Positions 1 to 6,851 of a stretch of 64,000 nucleotides of DNA are shown piece by piece. How positions within the stretch are numbered: the stretch's first letter is position 1; the number at the start of each line of letters is the position of its first letter. Below the pieces are notes generated by a model. That model saw only the letters and a program-made list of their open reading frames with translations, was not told the DNA's origin and did no database searches. The stretch covers positions 1 through 64,000 of the forward strand of contig NZ_JAALJI010000021.1 in NCBI RefSeq assembly GCF_011064595.1, in the 5' to 3' direction. The DNA comes from Paludisphaera soli. GTDB lineage: Bacteria; Planctomycetota; Planctomycetia; Isosphaerales; Isosphaeraceae. The position numbers were made by a program, and so were the translations under genes.

Positions 1-39
1 GGGGAAGACAGACCGCGCAGCGGTCAGATGAGGGGGGGA
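1..39 (-). repeat. REP-like palindrome, reverse-oriented member of a pair
   Basis: A perfect 6-base inverted repeat (gaccgc at 11-16, gcggtc at 20-25) is followed by gatgagggg, which is the reverse complement of the cccctcatc that opens the forward copies. It forms an inverted pair with the copy at 135-184. The left edge may lie outside the window. Confidence 0.6.
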
Positions 40-134
40 CGCTCGCGGGGAGCTTCGAGGTTCGCAGCCCCGCCCGCACGGCCGACGGCCCTGGGAACGG
101 TCGCTGGAACTCCGTCGGCGCTCGTGCTCGTCCT

Positions 135-184
135 CCCCCTCATCCGGCCCTTCGGGCCACCTTCCCCCGCCAGGGGGGAAGGGC
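135..184 (+). repeat. REP-like palindrome, forward copy
   Basis: The copy begins cccctcatccggccc and contains two hairpins in series: ggccc-ttc-gggcc (146-158) and ccttccccc…ggggggaagg (160-183). Near-identical copies lie at 5489-5540 and 5585-5635, reverse copies at 5397-5442 and 56035-56078, and a more diverged forward copy at 56158-56206. All are intergenic. Confidence 0.8.
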
Positions 185-254
185 GTTGGGTTCGCTCTGG
201 ACACCATCGTCGGGATGGCCGCATGTCCCTCCCGGGTCGGGCGACGACGTCCGC

Positions 255-620
255 TCATCGAGTCTCCCCCGTTCCCGGACCTTCATCCTTCGGCCGGGCC
301 GGATAATGCTCCGGGTGACGGGCGGCATGCTTGCGGAAGGCCGCGATCGCGCGGCGGATCGGGGCGGCCTTCAGGGGCGTGCGCCGGTGGCTGTAGTAGT
401 AGGTTTCCTCGCCCTCGTCGCCATCGGCGGGCGCGTCGACCTCGTGCGGGTGGACCTGCCACCAGGAATGGTGGTCCACCCAGACGCGGCCGATGTAGTC
501 CTCGGCCATTTGCAGCGATGACGCGACGTGGAACTGGACCGAGTCGACCCGGGGGGCGTCGGGCGTGCCCATGATCTCGTAGTGCATCACCACCCAGACG
601 ACCCGCCTTCGCCGCCCCAT
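255..620 (-). CDS. Hypothetical protein, 121 aa
   Basis: I do not recognise this family. The protein is soluble, with no signal peptide or membrane segment. Residues about 46-60 are rich in His and Trp (VWVDHHSWWQVHPHE) and are followed by an acidic patch and a Tyr run (EETYYYSHRR). The start chosen is at 620, but Met12 (587) is equally possible. It begins 13 bases after the stop of the membrane protein gene at 634-930 on the same strand, so the two are probably co-transcribed. The palindromic repeats lie just downstream of its stop. Confidence 0.75.
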   Translation of the reverse strand: MGRRRRVVWVVMHYEIMGTPDAPRVDSVQFHVASSLQMAEDYIGRVWVDHHSWWQVHPHEVDAPADGDEGEETYYYSHRRTPLKAAPIRRAIAAFRKHAARHPEHYPARPKDEGPGTGETR

Positions 621-633
621 GGCCCCCGTCCCG

Positions 634-930
634 TTACTTCCCCAGCTCCTTCTCCAGCTTCCTCAGGATCAGCCAGAGGACGAACACCACGGCTTCCAGC
701 CCCGCGACGAGGCCGACGATCCAGAACCGCTCGCGGAAGCCGTAGCCCAGGACGGCGGGGAGGTTCGGGAGCTGGGCCACCGAGTTGATCCAGAAGTTGG
801 CCTTCTCGGCGTCGCCCGTCGGGTCGTGCTGGAAGTAGTCGGCCGCCAGGAAGGCCCAGCCGAAGTACGCCACCAGCAAGGCCAGCATCGCCGCCACCCA
901 GCCCACCGACTTGCCGCTCTCGTCCGACAT
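634..930 (-). CDS. Small membrane protein, 98 aa
   Basis: Unknown function. Two hydrophobic segments are clear: residues about 11-31 (AAMLALLVAYFGWAFLAADY) and about 70-90 (FWIVGLVAGLEAVVFVLWLI), joined by a polar loop of about 35 residues and followed by a short basic/acidic tail (RKLEKELGK). This predicts a two-pass inner-membrane protein with both ends on the same side. It sits directly upstream of the hypothetical gene at 255-620, 13 bases away, consistent with a two-gene operon. No catalytic motif is visible. Confidence 0.8.
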   Translation of the reverse strand: MSDESGKSVGWVAAMLALLVAYFGWAFLAADYFQHDPTGDAEKANFWINSVAQLPNLPAVLGYGFRERFWIVGLVAGLEAVVFVLWLILRKLEKELGK

Positions 931-972
931 GATCGCTCCACCAAGGGTTCGAAACTAATGGCCCTTCCGGGA

Positions 973-1008
973 CTCTCGACGCACGCGCAATGCTTGCACG
1001 CACGAGAG
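973..1008. other. Inverted repeat in the 931-1063 intergenic gap
   Basis: An outer arm ctctcg (973-978) matches cgagag (1003-1008), and an inner gcaa-tgc-ttgc hairpin sits at 987-997. It lies downstream of the dioxygenase gene and upstream of the small membrane protein gene, so it could be a terminator-like or regulatory hairpin. There is no T-run. Confidence 0.3.
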
Positions 1009-1063
1009 AATGGTAAGCGAGGCGTGCCGCTGAAAGAAGGGGATTTCGTCGGATCCGCCGGAT

Positions 1064-1762
1064 TCAGACGCGATCCCGCCATCGCAGTCCGAAAGGCGGC
1101 TCGGGCGGGCCGAACAGGAAGTGCAGGACGCGACGGCGGCCGCTCCCGGTCGCGCGCGACGACGCGTGGAGCAGGAGCGGGCGCATGACCAGGACGTCGC
1201 CGGGGCCCGCGAGGCAGGCGACCTCGGGCGAACCTCGGCGCGCGTCGGGAACGCGCGAGGGGTCGATCCGCCCCAGCCGATGCGACCCGGCCGCGACCCG
1301 CAGGGGTCCGTCGTCGGGGCCGCAGGGGTCCAGGTGCAGCCGCACGGCCGCCATCTCGGCCAGCAGAGCCTCGGGCGGCTGGACGAAGGTCGCCCCCTCC
1401 TTGCGCGACCAGCCTCGGAGCGCCGGGTGGTCGACCCGTTCCGCCACGGGGATGCTCAGGTCCTGATGCCAGGGGACGAGCCAGTTCGCGTCGCGCGACT
1501 TCTCGAACGACGTGCATTGGACCGCGACCAGGCCGGTCGGCAGGAGTCTCGCGAGCGGCCCATGGAGCCGGAGCCGATCGACGAGCGCGCGGCACCAGGG
1601 CTCGGCCAGCAGGCTCCGCGTCCCGGCCGTCGATCGGCCCGCCGGCCGCTCCTCGGCCGACAGCTCGGCGCACTCGTCGGGCGTCAGCACGCGTTCGAGG
1701 ATCGCGAATCCCTGGTCCTCGAACAGGTTTCCGCCCGATCGCCCCGCGTTCATCGATTCCAT
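1064..1762 (-). CDS. Phytanoyl-CoA dioxygenase (PhyH) family protein
   Basis: 232 residues, a normal length for bacterial PhyH proteins, which are Fe(II)/2-oxoglutarate-dependent oxygenases. The iron-binding facial triad is visible: HQD at 99-101 (context VPWHQDLSIPV) and the distal His199 (LLLHASSRATGSGRRR), followed by Arg residues that can bind 2-oxoglutarate. The N-terminal FEDQGFAILERVLTPDE is typical of the family. The start overlaps the end of the upstream gene (1750-2160) by 13 bases, which suggests translational coupling. The substrate cannot be told from sequence; family members hydroxylate lipids and many small molecules. Confidence 0.88.
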   Translation of the reverse strand: MESMNAGRSGGNLFEDQGFAILERVLTPDECAELSAEERPAGRSTAGTRSLLAEPWCRALVDRLRLHGPLARLLPTGLVAVQCTSFEKSRDANWLVPWHQDLSIPVAERVDHPALRGWSRKEGATFVQPPEALLAEMAAVRLHLDPCGPDDGPLRVAAGSHRLGRIDPSRVPDARRGSPEVACLAGPGDVLVMRPLLLHASSRATGSGRRRVLHFLFGPPEPPFGLRWRDRV

Positions 1763-2160
1763 TGGCTGTAGGTGAACGGGTCCGTCACCCAGGCCAGCAT
1801 CGGCTGGAGCGGCTCCAGGAGCGGGACGAGCTGGTCCGCTTCGGCCCTCAGGTCGGCCCCCGCGGCGACGCAGAGCAGGGCGACCGACTCGTAGCGTTCT
1901 TCGTATCGCTCAAGGGGGTGGGGGACTCCCAGGCAATCGGGAGGGGTCCGGGGGAACTCGCCGGCCAGCAGCTCGCCCAGGCCCCAGATGTGCCGGACGT
2001 CGGGCCGCGTGGCCCGCCATCGTTTCAGGGTCGCCCCGAGGTACCTCAAGGCTTCGGCCGGGGCCTCCGCATGCGGCACGATGACGAGGAACGACTGATC
2101 CGTGGGGTCCAGGGCCGCGCGTTGCTCGGCCCACCAGCCTTCCTTCTCGGGTCCGTCCAT
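1750..2160 (-). CDS. Hypothetical protein, 136 aa
   Basis: I do not recognise it. It is a soluble, acidic protein without signal peptide. The end region (residues about 115-136: LLEPLQPMLAWVTDPFTYSQWNR in two pieces) is hydrophobic and aromatic. The only context clue is its 13-base overlap with the start of the dioxygenase homologue, which suggests the two are made together. No enzyme motif is visible. An intergenic gap of about 130 bases separates it from the membrane protein gene upstream. Confidence 0.75.
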   Translation of the reverse strand: MDGPEKEGWWAEQRAALDPTDQSFLVIVPHAEAPAEALRYLGATLKRWRATRPDVRHIWGLGELLAGEFPRTPPDCLGVPHPLERYEERYESVALLCVAAGADLRAEADQLVPLLEPLQPMLAWVTDPFTYSQWNR

Positions 2161-2292
2161 CTCCTCTGTCCTCCATCACAGGGGATCTCTCGCCGGACGC
2201 GCGGCCCCCGCCGGGTCGGGTCCACGGGCCGGATCCAGTGTCGCCGGGGGGGTCGCCTCGCTCAATGGCCGACCGTCGGGATGGTGTCGACG

Positions 2293-2712
2293 TCATGGCG
2301 CCGATCCGCCGACGTGCTCGCCGGTCGGAGCCTCGTCGCGGGCCCAGATCCACCAGCCGAAGGCCGCGACCCCGGACCAGGCGGCCAGCCAGGCGACGAT
2401 CACGAAACGGCTCGCGTGCACCAGCCAGAAGGCGTCCAGGAGCGCCTCGGGCGAGCGTCTCGCCACGAGCCACAAGGCCAGCATCGGGACGAGCGCGACC
2501 GAGGTCGAAATCAGCCACCATCGCGCCGTCCACGACTGCCGCATCAGGGCCAGGGTCAGGCCCCCGGCGAACCACGCCAGAAACGCCGGATACGCCAGGA
2601 TGAAGGCCGGCGGCGAGGGCCGCACCAGGACGAAGCCCAGGCCGATCGGGCCGACGACAAGGGAGGCGAGGGCGACGATCCTCCGGCGCGTCCAGGCCTG
2701 GCGCGATCTCAT
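2293..2712 (-). CDS. Four-pass membrane protein, 139 aa
   Basis: Unknown function. The start at 2712 gives a basic N-terminus (MRSRQAWTRRR) followed by four hydrophobic segments at residues about 12-30, 37-57, 65-85 and 104-124, each ending in Trp-rich or Arg-rich turns. A longer in-frame start upstream at 2895 would add 61 low-complexity residues that overlap the end of the next gene upstream, so it is rejected. The protein resembles small integral membrane proteins without assigned family; topology predicts both ends in the cytoplasm. Confidence 0.75.
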   Translation of the reverse strand: MRSRQAWTRRRIVALASLVVGPIGLGFVLVRPSPPAFILAYPAFLAWFAGGLTLALMRQSWTARWWLISTSVALVPMLALWLVARRSPEALLDAFWLVHASRFVIVAWLAAWSGVAAFGWWIWARDEAPTGEHVGGSAP

Positions 2713-2860
2713 CCGCGGGGCCTCCCCATTCGGGCCAGCACTCGGACTTCGCGACACGACGTCATCAACGTCTCTACCGGGGGGGAGGCATCCGGGGACG
2801 CGCCCCCCTCGCGGACGAGTCGCCCTCACTTCCCGATGAGCCATCCGGTCGATCGGGCGA

Positions 2861-3433
2861 TCACGCGCCGCCGGCCAGCGAGGCCAGGAGGGCACCGTGA
2901 TATTCCGGGTCCTTGTCGTGGAACTGGAAGACGCCGGCGGCGACGTCGACGTTCAGGTAGACCTCGGCGTACAACTCCTCGGGCCCGTCCGGGTGGAGGA
3001 AGGCCTTCATGCGGATCGGGGCGCGGAGCACCTCGCGAGGGTCGCCTTGCAGGCCGATCAGGCCGACGGCGATCCGGTCGACCATCCCGCGCGGCGGCGG
3101 CCGGTCGTAGGCGCGGGCGAGGACGCCCAGGAACGCGTCGCTCTCGGGGCCCGTCCGCCGCAGGACGCCGCCGCCCTGGTGGAACGGGGGCGACTCCTCG
3201 ACCAGGATCCGGGGCTCCCAGGACGGATCCAGGTCGAGCGCGAGGCCCACGACCCGGCCGTCGAGCCGACCTCGGGCCACGACGCGGACGACCCCCGACC
3301 CGTCGTCGGTGACCTCGGCGATCGGCAAGTCGACGTCCACGAACCCGTGGTCCGAGGTGATCCGCCCCTCGCCCCGGACGGGATCGCGCCCGCTCTTGGA
3401 AAGGCGTTCGAACAACCTGGCGAGGATTCCCAT
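2861..3433 (-). CDS. Conserved hypothetical protein, 190 aa
   Basis: I cannot name the family. The ATG at 3433 (MGILARLFERLSKSGR) opens with a short amphipathic helix and is preferred over a GTG 21 bases upstream, which has its purine tract too close. The body is beta-rich and acidic, without membrane segments, and ends with VYLNVDVAAGVFQFHDKD. Such an organisation suits a small cytoplasmic protein of the kind annotated only as planctomycete-specific. The 728-base gene-free region with short repeats lies upstream. Confidence 0.75.
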   Translation of the reverse strand: MGILARLFERLSKSGRDPVRGEGRITSDHGFVDVDLPIAEVTDDGSGVVRVVARGRLDGRVVGLALDLDPSWEPRILVEESPPFHQGGGVLRRTGPESDAFLGVLARAYDRPPPRGMVDRIAVGLIGLQGDPREVLRAPIRMKAFLHPDGPEELYAEVYLNVDVAAGVFQFHDKDPEYHGALLASLAGGA

Positions 3434-3731
3434 GACCGATTCCCGCCCCGTCACTCCTGATGATCCGACGTTCGCAACGCCTCAAGCCCGCCATCATGAC
3501 CAACCGCGCCGGCCGGGGCCAGGACCACGCGGCGCTCGCGGTCACGGATCCCCCGGTCCGAGGACGCCCGACGGTCGCTCCGCAACCGGTCCTCATGTCG
3601 TACTGTGGGGTTAGGGGGCGGTGCGCCCGGTTCTCTGGCAATTCGGCCGTCGGCAAGGGGTTTCGGCGGGCCCGGAGACGCCCGTCGACTCTCCTGACGG
3701 AGACTCTCATGGCGTCGAGCGAGAAAGTACG

Positions 3732-3755
3732 CGAAACGCGCCGAACGAACCCAAT
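3732..3755 (+). repeat. 24-base direct repeat, copy 1 (core cgaacgaaSccaat)
   Basis: This copy matches 3893-3916 at 22 of 24 positions. It starts cgaaacgcg and ends ccaat. The same core (cgaacgaagccaat) ends the hairpin unit at 3801-3845. Confidence 0.65.
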
Positions 3756-3800
3756 CTCGGGTCCCGTTTTGTGCGCTCAACCCGTTTTCCTGGAGTGATT

Positions 3801-3845
3801 TGCGGCCGATGGCTTCGTTCTCGGCGGGCGGCGAACGAAGCCAAT
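3801..3845 (+). repeat. 45-base hairpin repeat unit, copy 1
   Basis: The left arm ggcttcgttc (3811-3820) is the exact reverse complement of gaacgaagcc (3833-3842), and cgat/atcg extends the stem with one bulge. A second unit of the same length lies at 3962-4006 and matches at 37 of 45 positions, with the mismatches concentrated in the loop. Confidence 0.65.
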
Positions 3846-3892
3846 CGCGCGGGGTGCACGGTGGATCGAGACGGGTTCCGCGGGAGGATCGA

Positions 3893-3916
3893 CGAAACGC
3901 GTCGAACGAAGCCAAT
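3893..3916 (+). repeat. 24-base direct repeat, copy 2
   Basis: Second copy of the unit at 3732-3755, differing at two positions. The shared cgaaacgcgYcgaacgaaSccaat is longer than the core found in the hairpin units, so there are at least two related repeat types in this region. Confidence 0.65.
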
Positions 3917-3961
3917 TTCCGCGCCCGAAAACGAGGGTTAACTCCCCGCGCAGAAGCGGCT

Positions 3962-4006
3962 TGCGGCCGATGGGTTCGTTTTTCGAGCCCGGCGAACGAA
4001 GCCGAT
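3962..4006 (+). repeat. 45-base hairpin repeat unit, copy 2
   Basis: Shares tgcggccgatgg at its start and ggcgaacgaagcc near its end with 3801-3845. The arms still pair (ggttcgtt against aacgaagcc, one mismatch), while the loop is different. This points to selection on, or copying of, a hairpin rather than a peptide. Confidence 0.6.
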
Positions 4007-4161
4007 CTCGGAGGCGGAATGGGGACTTTCTGAAGACGGGGCGGGGGTTGCTTGCTCAGGACGCAGGAATTCGGGCAGAATAGCGGGGCGTGCGGTATGA
4101 GGAGCGTCCCGGGGGCCGGGGTGGGCTCCCGGAGGATCGAGACGATCGGGGCGGGGGTCGC

Positions 4162-4845
4162 ATGAACGTCACGCGGATCATCGACACTTTCGGCTACGTC
4201 ATCTACGGGGCGCTGGCGTTCCTGGCGGTGTGGGGCGTGTACAACGCGATCCTCCTCTATCGGACCCTCCGCAAGAAGACGATCAAGGACCCGACCGCCC
4301 TGATCCTGCAGGTGCAGGAGCTTTGCCAGGCGAGGAAGTACGACGCCGCCATGAGCGTCTGCCAGAGCCCCACCTACTGGCACACGGCGCTGGCGCAGCT
4401 CATCGCCGTGGCGCTCAAGAATCGGGCGAAGGGACTGGCGAAGGTCAAGCAGCTGCTGGTCACCGAGTTCCACACCGAGGTCGTCGCCGAGATGGAGAAC
4501 CGCCTGGGCTCGATCTCGACGATCGTCCGGATGGGGCCGCTCCTGGGGCTGCTGGGGACGGTGGCGTCGATGATCGCGGCGTTCGGCCGGATCGGCAGCT
4601 CGGAGAAGGTGAACCCGAACGCCCTGGCGTCGGACATCAGCCTCGCGCTCTGGGCCACCGGGGCGGGGCTGCTGATCGCCAACCCGATGATGATCATCGG
4701 CAACGACTTCCACGCCCGGCTTCGCCGCCTCCGCGACCGCACCGAGCGGCAGCTCCAGGACGTGCTGGACGTGATCGAGACGACCGAGAACCCCAAGGCC
4801 CCGGCCCCCGCCGAGCGGCCCGCGAGGCCCGCGTCGTCGCGCTGA
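4162..4845 (+). CDS. exbB: ExbB/TolQ/MotA-family proton channel protein
   Basis: 227 residues, close to the usual ExbB/TolQ length. The protein has an N-terminal membrane segment (residues about 10-30), a cytoplasmic loop, and the family signature LGSISTIVRMGPLLGLLGTV with a second segment around ALWATGAGLLIANPMM. ExbB forms the pentameric channel that, with ExbD, turns the proton gradient into force on an outer-membrane or periplasmic partner. The ATG at 4162 is chosen because the upstream in-frame extension is Gly/Arg-rich and unlike the family. An exbD gene follows 82 bases downstream and a second, unusual exbD lies further on. No tonB is present nearby. Confidence 0.93.
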   Translation: MNVTRIIDTFGYVIYGALAFLAVWGVYNAILLYRTLRKKTIKDPTALILQVQELCQARKYDAAMSVCQSPTYWHTALAQLIAVALKNRAKGLAKVKQLLVTEFHTEVVAEMENRLGSISTIVRMGPLLGLLGTVASMIAAFGRIGSSEKVNPNALASDISLALWATGAGLLIANPMMIIGNDFHARLRRLRDRTERQLQDVLDVIETTENPKAPAPAERPARPASSR

Positions 4846-4927
4846 GGTCGGGCTTCGGTCGGGCGGTCGGTAGACGTTCGGCGGATCGACGGGTCCGCCT
4901 GGCACTTCACGCGAGCGGGGCGGCCCC

Positions 4928-5365
4928 ATGCTGCTGCGACGGGATGCGACCGGGGAGCGCGACGAGCACATCGACATGACGCCGATGGTCGACGTGGTGT
5001 TCCAGCTGATGACGTTCATGCTCTTCTCGTCGCAGATGACCGGCGGCGAGCTGGTGGAGGTCCCCCCCGCGCGGCACGGGGTGGGGGTGGAGCAGTCGGC
5101 GGCGACGTGCCTCACGCTGCTGGAGCCGAAGGCGGCCGGCGACGAGCCGCAACTGCTGCTGGGGCACGGCGACGGCCCGGCCGCAACGCTCGACCAGGCC
5201 CGCCGGGCCGTCGAGGAGGGGGTGAAGCAGGGGATCCGCAAGGTCATCCTCCAGGCCGACGGCGACGTCTCGCACGGCAAGGTCCTGGAGGTCGCCGCGG
5301 CCGTCTCCGAGGTCGAGGGGGTCACCGTCCACGTCGGCGTCCAGGAGGCGGAGGGCATGCCGTAG
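4928..5365 (+). CDS. exbD: ExbD/TolR-family biopolymer transport protein
   Basis: 145 residues, the normal ExbD size. The family signature is at residues about 16-38: HIDMTPMVDVVFQLMTFMLF, whose Asp inside the membrane segment carries the proton. The remainder is the periplasmic domain (HGKVLEVAAAVSEVEGVTVHVGVQE near the end, in two pieces), with the alternating pattern expected for ExbD. It lies 82 bases after exbB in the same direction. The following 319-base gap holds three palindromic repeats and a possible terminator, so the second ExbD gene may have its own transcript. Confidence 0.92.
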   Translation: MLLRRDATGERDEHIDMTPMVDVVFQLMTFMLFSSQMTGGELVEVPPARHGVGVEQSAATCLTLLEPKAAGDEPQLLLGHGDGPAATLDQARRAVEEGVKQGIRKVILQADGDVSHGKVLEVAAAVSEVEGVTVHVGVQEAEGMP

Positions 5366-5396
5366 GGGAGCCACGAGCTGAACCGTCGCCGATCGT

Positions 5397-5442
5397 CCTT
5401 CTCCCCTCGTGGGAAAAGGTGGCCGAAGGCCGGATGAGCGGG
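5397..5442 (-). repeat. REP-like palindrome, reverse copy
   Basis: Reads ccttctcccctcgtggg and then ggtggccgaaggccggatga, the reverse complement of the forward copies. It pairs with the forward copy at 5489-5540, leaving 46 bases between them. Confidence 0.8.
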
Positions 5443-5488
5443 GCGTTCCGAGTAGCCGTCGCTCATCCGTGGAGTCCGCCTTGATGGT

Positions 5489-5540
5489 CCCCCTCATCCG
5501 GCCCTGACGGGCCACCTTCCTCCACCGGGGGGGAAGGGAA
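5489..5540 (+). repeat. REP-like palindrome, forward copy (first of a tandem pair)
   Basis: Contains the two serial hairpins of the family: ggccc-tga-cgggcc and ccttcctccaccgggggggaagg. Together with the lead-in tccgccttgatggtc it belongs to a 96-base unit that starts at 5475 and is repeated from 5571. Confidence 0.8.
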
Positions 5541-5584
5541 CGAGAAGCAGACCGTCGTTTTCTGGTCTCGTCCGCCTTGATGGT

Positions 5585-5635
5585 CCCCCTCATCCGGCCC
5601 TTCGGGCCACCTTCCCCCACCAGGGGGGAAGGGAA
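5585..5635 (+). repeat. REP-like palindrome, forward copy (second of a tandem pair)
   Basis: Nearly identical to the copy at 135-184 over its whole length, including ggcccttcgggcc and ccttccccc…aggggggaaggg. It shares the lead-in tccgccttgatggtc with the preceding copy. Confidence 0.8.
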
Positions 5636-5639
5636 TGCG

Positions 5640-5659
5640 AAACACATCTGGTGTTTTTT
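5640..5659 (+). terminator. Possible weak rho-independent terminator
   Basis: A 6-base stem aaacac/gtgttt (5640-5645, 5651-5656) with a 5-base loop runs straight into a T-run. The stem is AT-rich and short for such a GC-rich genome, so function is uncertain. It lies 26 bases before the start of the second ExbD-type gene. Confidence 0.35.
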
Positions 5660-5684
5660 ATAAGATCACGAAAGTCGGGGCGGC

Positions 5685-6806
5685 ATGGCTTCCTGGGACG
5701 TCTTCCATTCCGATCGCCTGGAGCTGGTGCGGGGGCTCTCCTCGGAGGAGGTGCGGTCCGGCGTCGCCTCGGGCGCGATCCGCGACGACGACCTGGCGAG
5801 GCCTTCGGGGACGGCGGCCGCCTGGGTCCGCGTCGCCGAGGTCCCCGAGCTGATCGCCCCGCCCGCCGACGACTTCGAGATCCGCGCCGAGGACACGCCG
5901 CCGGTCGGCCACGAAGTGATCGACGACCTCTCGTTCCCCGTCCTCGACGAGCCCGCCCCGCCGCCGGCCCCCGCCCCGGGCCCGCCGCCCCCGGCCTGGG
6001 GCTGGGATGACGAGTCGGAAGACTCGGACGAAGACGAAGAAGTCGAGGATGAGGACGAGGAGCCGGAAGTGCCCCAAGCCCCGAGCGTGAGGGCGGCGGC
6101 GGCCTCGTGGGACCTGGGCGAGGAGGATCTGGACCTCGACCGGGGCGAGCCCGTCTCCGCGTCGGACAGCCGCGTCGCCCTGCCGGCGGCCCGCTCGCGC
6201 GACTTCGACGACCGGGCGGAGGGCCTGGAGGGGGAGGAAGACGAGGACGGCGGCCTGGTCTCGCTGACGCGCTCGGGCCCGCAGACGGTGGAGGAGCTGG
6301 ACCTGGCGGCGATGGTCGACGTGGCCTTCCAGCTCGTCCTGTTCTTCCTCGTCACGGCGACGACGATCCTGTACAAGACCCTGGAGATCCCGAAGCCCTC
6401 GGCCGAGGCCCCCCCGGAGGCCGTCGCCCAGGGCCGCAACCGGACCCTCGAAGACCTGCAGGAGGACTACATCCTGGTGGAGATCGACCCCGAGGGGAAC
6501 GTCAAGATCGACCGCGAGCCGGTCGTCGCCCGGCTCAAGGAGCTGGCCGAGACCCTGCGGACGGCCCGCGAGAAGACCAACCGCACGACCATGCTCCTCT
6601 CGGCCGACTTCGCCACCCCCCACCGCAGCGCCGTGCTCGCCTACGACGCCGCCAACGAGATCGGCCTGGGCATCGCCATCGCCAAGCCCCTCCCCCCGCA
6701 AGGCCCGCCCCCGGCCCTCCGGCCCGCCCCGGCGGCGAAGAAGGCCGGGGCCTGGAAACCGGCCCCGGCTCCTCCGCATGCGGCGGAACCCCCGCGTTTC
6801 GGGTAG
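5685..6806 (+). CDS. ExbD/TolR-family protein with N-terminal GYF-like domain and acidic linker
   Basis: 373 residues, more than twice a normal ExbD. Residues 1-57 (WDVFHSDRLELVRGLSSEEV, then IRDDDLARPSGTAAAWVRVAE) look like the GYF_2 domain, a small module thought to bind proline-rich or other peptide partners. Residues about 60-190 form a Pro-rich then strongly acidic linker (EDSDEDEEVEDEDEE). From about residue 204 the ExbD signature appears (ELDLAAMVDVAFQLVLFFLV), with the membrane Asp, followed by a periplasmic domain. It is the third gene of an exbB-exbD-exbD cluster. The GYF part would sit in the cytoplasm, so it could couple the channel to a cytoplasmic partner. That is inference. Confidence 0.88.
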   Translation: MASWDVFHSDRLELVRGLSSEEVRSGVASGAIRDDDLARPSGTAAAWVRVAEVPELIAPPADDFEIRAEDTPPVGHEVIDDLSFPVLDEPAPPPAPAPGPPPPAWGWDDESEDSDEDEEVEDEDEEPEVPQAPSVRAAAASWDLGEEDLDLDRGEPVSASDSRVALPAARSRDFDDRAEGLEGEEDEDGGLVSLTRSGPQTVEELDLAAMVDVAFQLVLFFLVTATTILYKTLEIPKPSAEAPPEAVAQGRNRTLEDLQEDYILVEIDPEGNVKIDREPVVARLKELAETLRTAREKTNRTTMLLSADFATPHRSAVLAYDAANEIGLGIAIAKPLPPQGPPPALRPAPAAKKAGAWKPAPAPPHAAEPPRFG

Positions 6807-6851
6807 ACTCGAAGGCTCGGGCTGACGAAGTGGATCGATTCGGAGAAGACG

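Larger units (their letters stand above)
1..254. other. Gene-free stretch with an inverted pair of REP-like palindromes
   Basis: I see no convincing gene here. The stretch holds two palindromic elements in opposite orientation, at about 1-39 and 135-184, separated by about 95 bases. Open frames that cross it are explained by high GC and read straight through the palindromes, so they are not called. Confidence 0.6.
3434..4161. other. Gene-free region holding a cluster of short dispersed repeats
   Basis: No gene is supported here. Four imperfect copies of a repeat with the core gaacgaaSccaat occur between 3732 and 4006, two of them as hairpin-forming 45-base units. Small frames that translate them give peptides such as NEANRAG and TNPISG, but these frames have no ribosome-binding site and differ in phase between copies. 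The region separates divergent genes and must contain the exbB promoter, which I cannot place with confidence. Confidence 0.65.
5366..5684. other. Intergenic region packed with palindromic repeats
   Basis: Between the two exbD-type genes lie one reverse (5397-5442) and two forward (5489-5540, 5585-5635) REP-like copies. The two forward copies begin 96 bases apart and share their 14-base lead-in as well, so they arose by tandem duplication of a 96-base unit. A weak terminator-like hairpin follows at 5640-5659. Confidence 0.75.

Noticed and set aside
2713-2895. Longer start for the four-pass membrane protein
   Set aside because: The extension is low-complexity, overlaps the preceding gene and hides the natural basic N-terminus at 2712.
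3621-4033. Small proteins made of NEAN- and TNPI-type peptides
   Set aside because: They are translations of short nucleotide repeats in different phases; no ribosome-binding site, and the hairpin arms, not the codons, are conserved.
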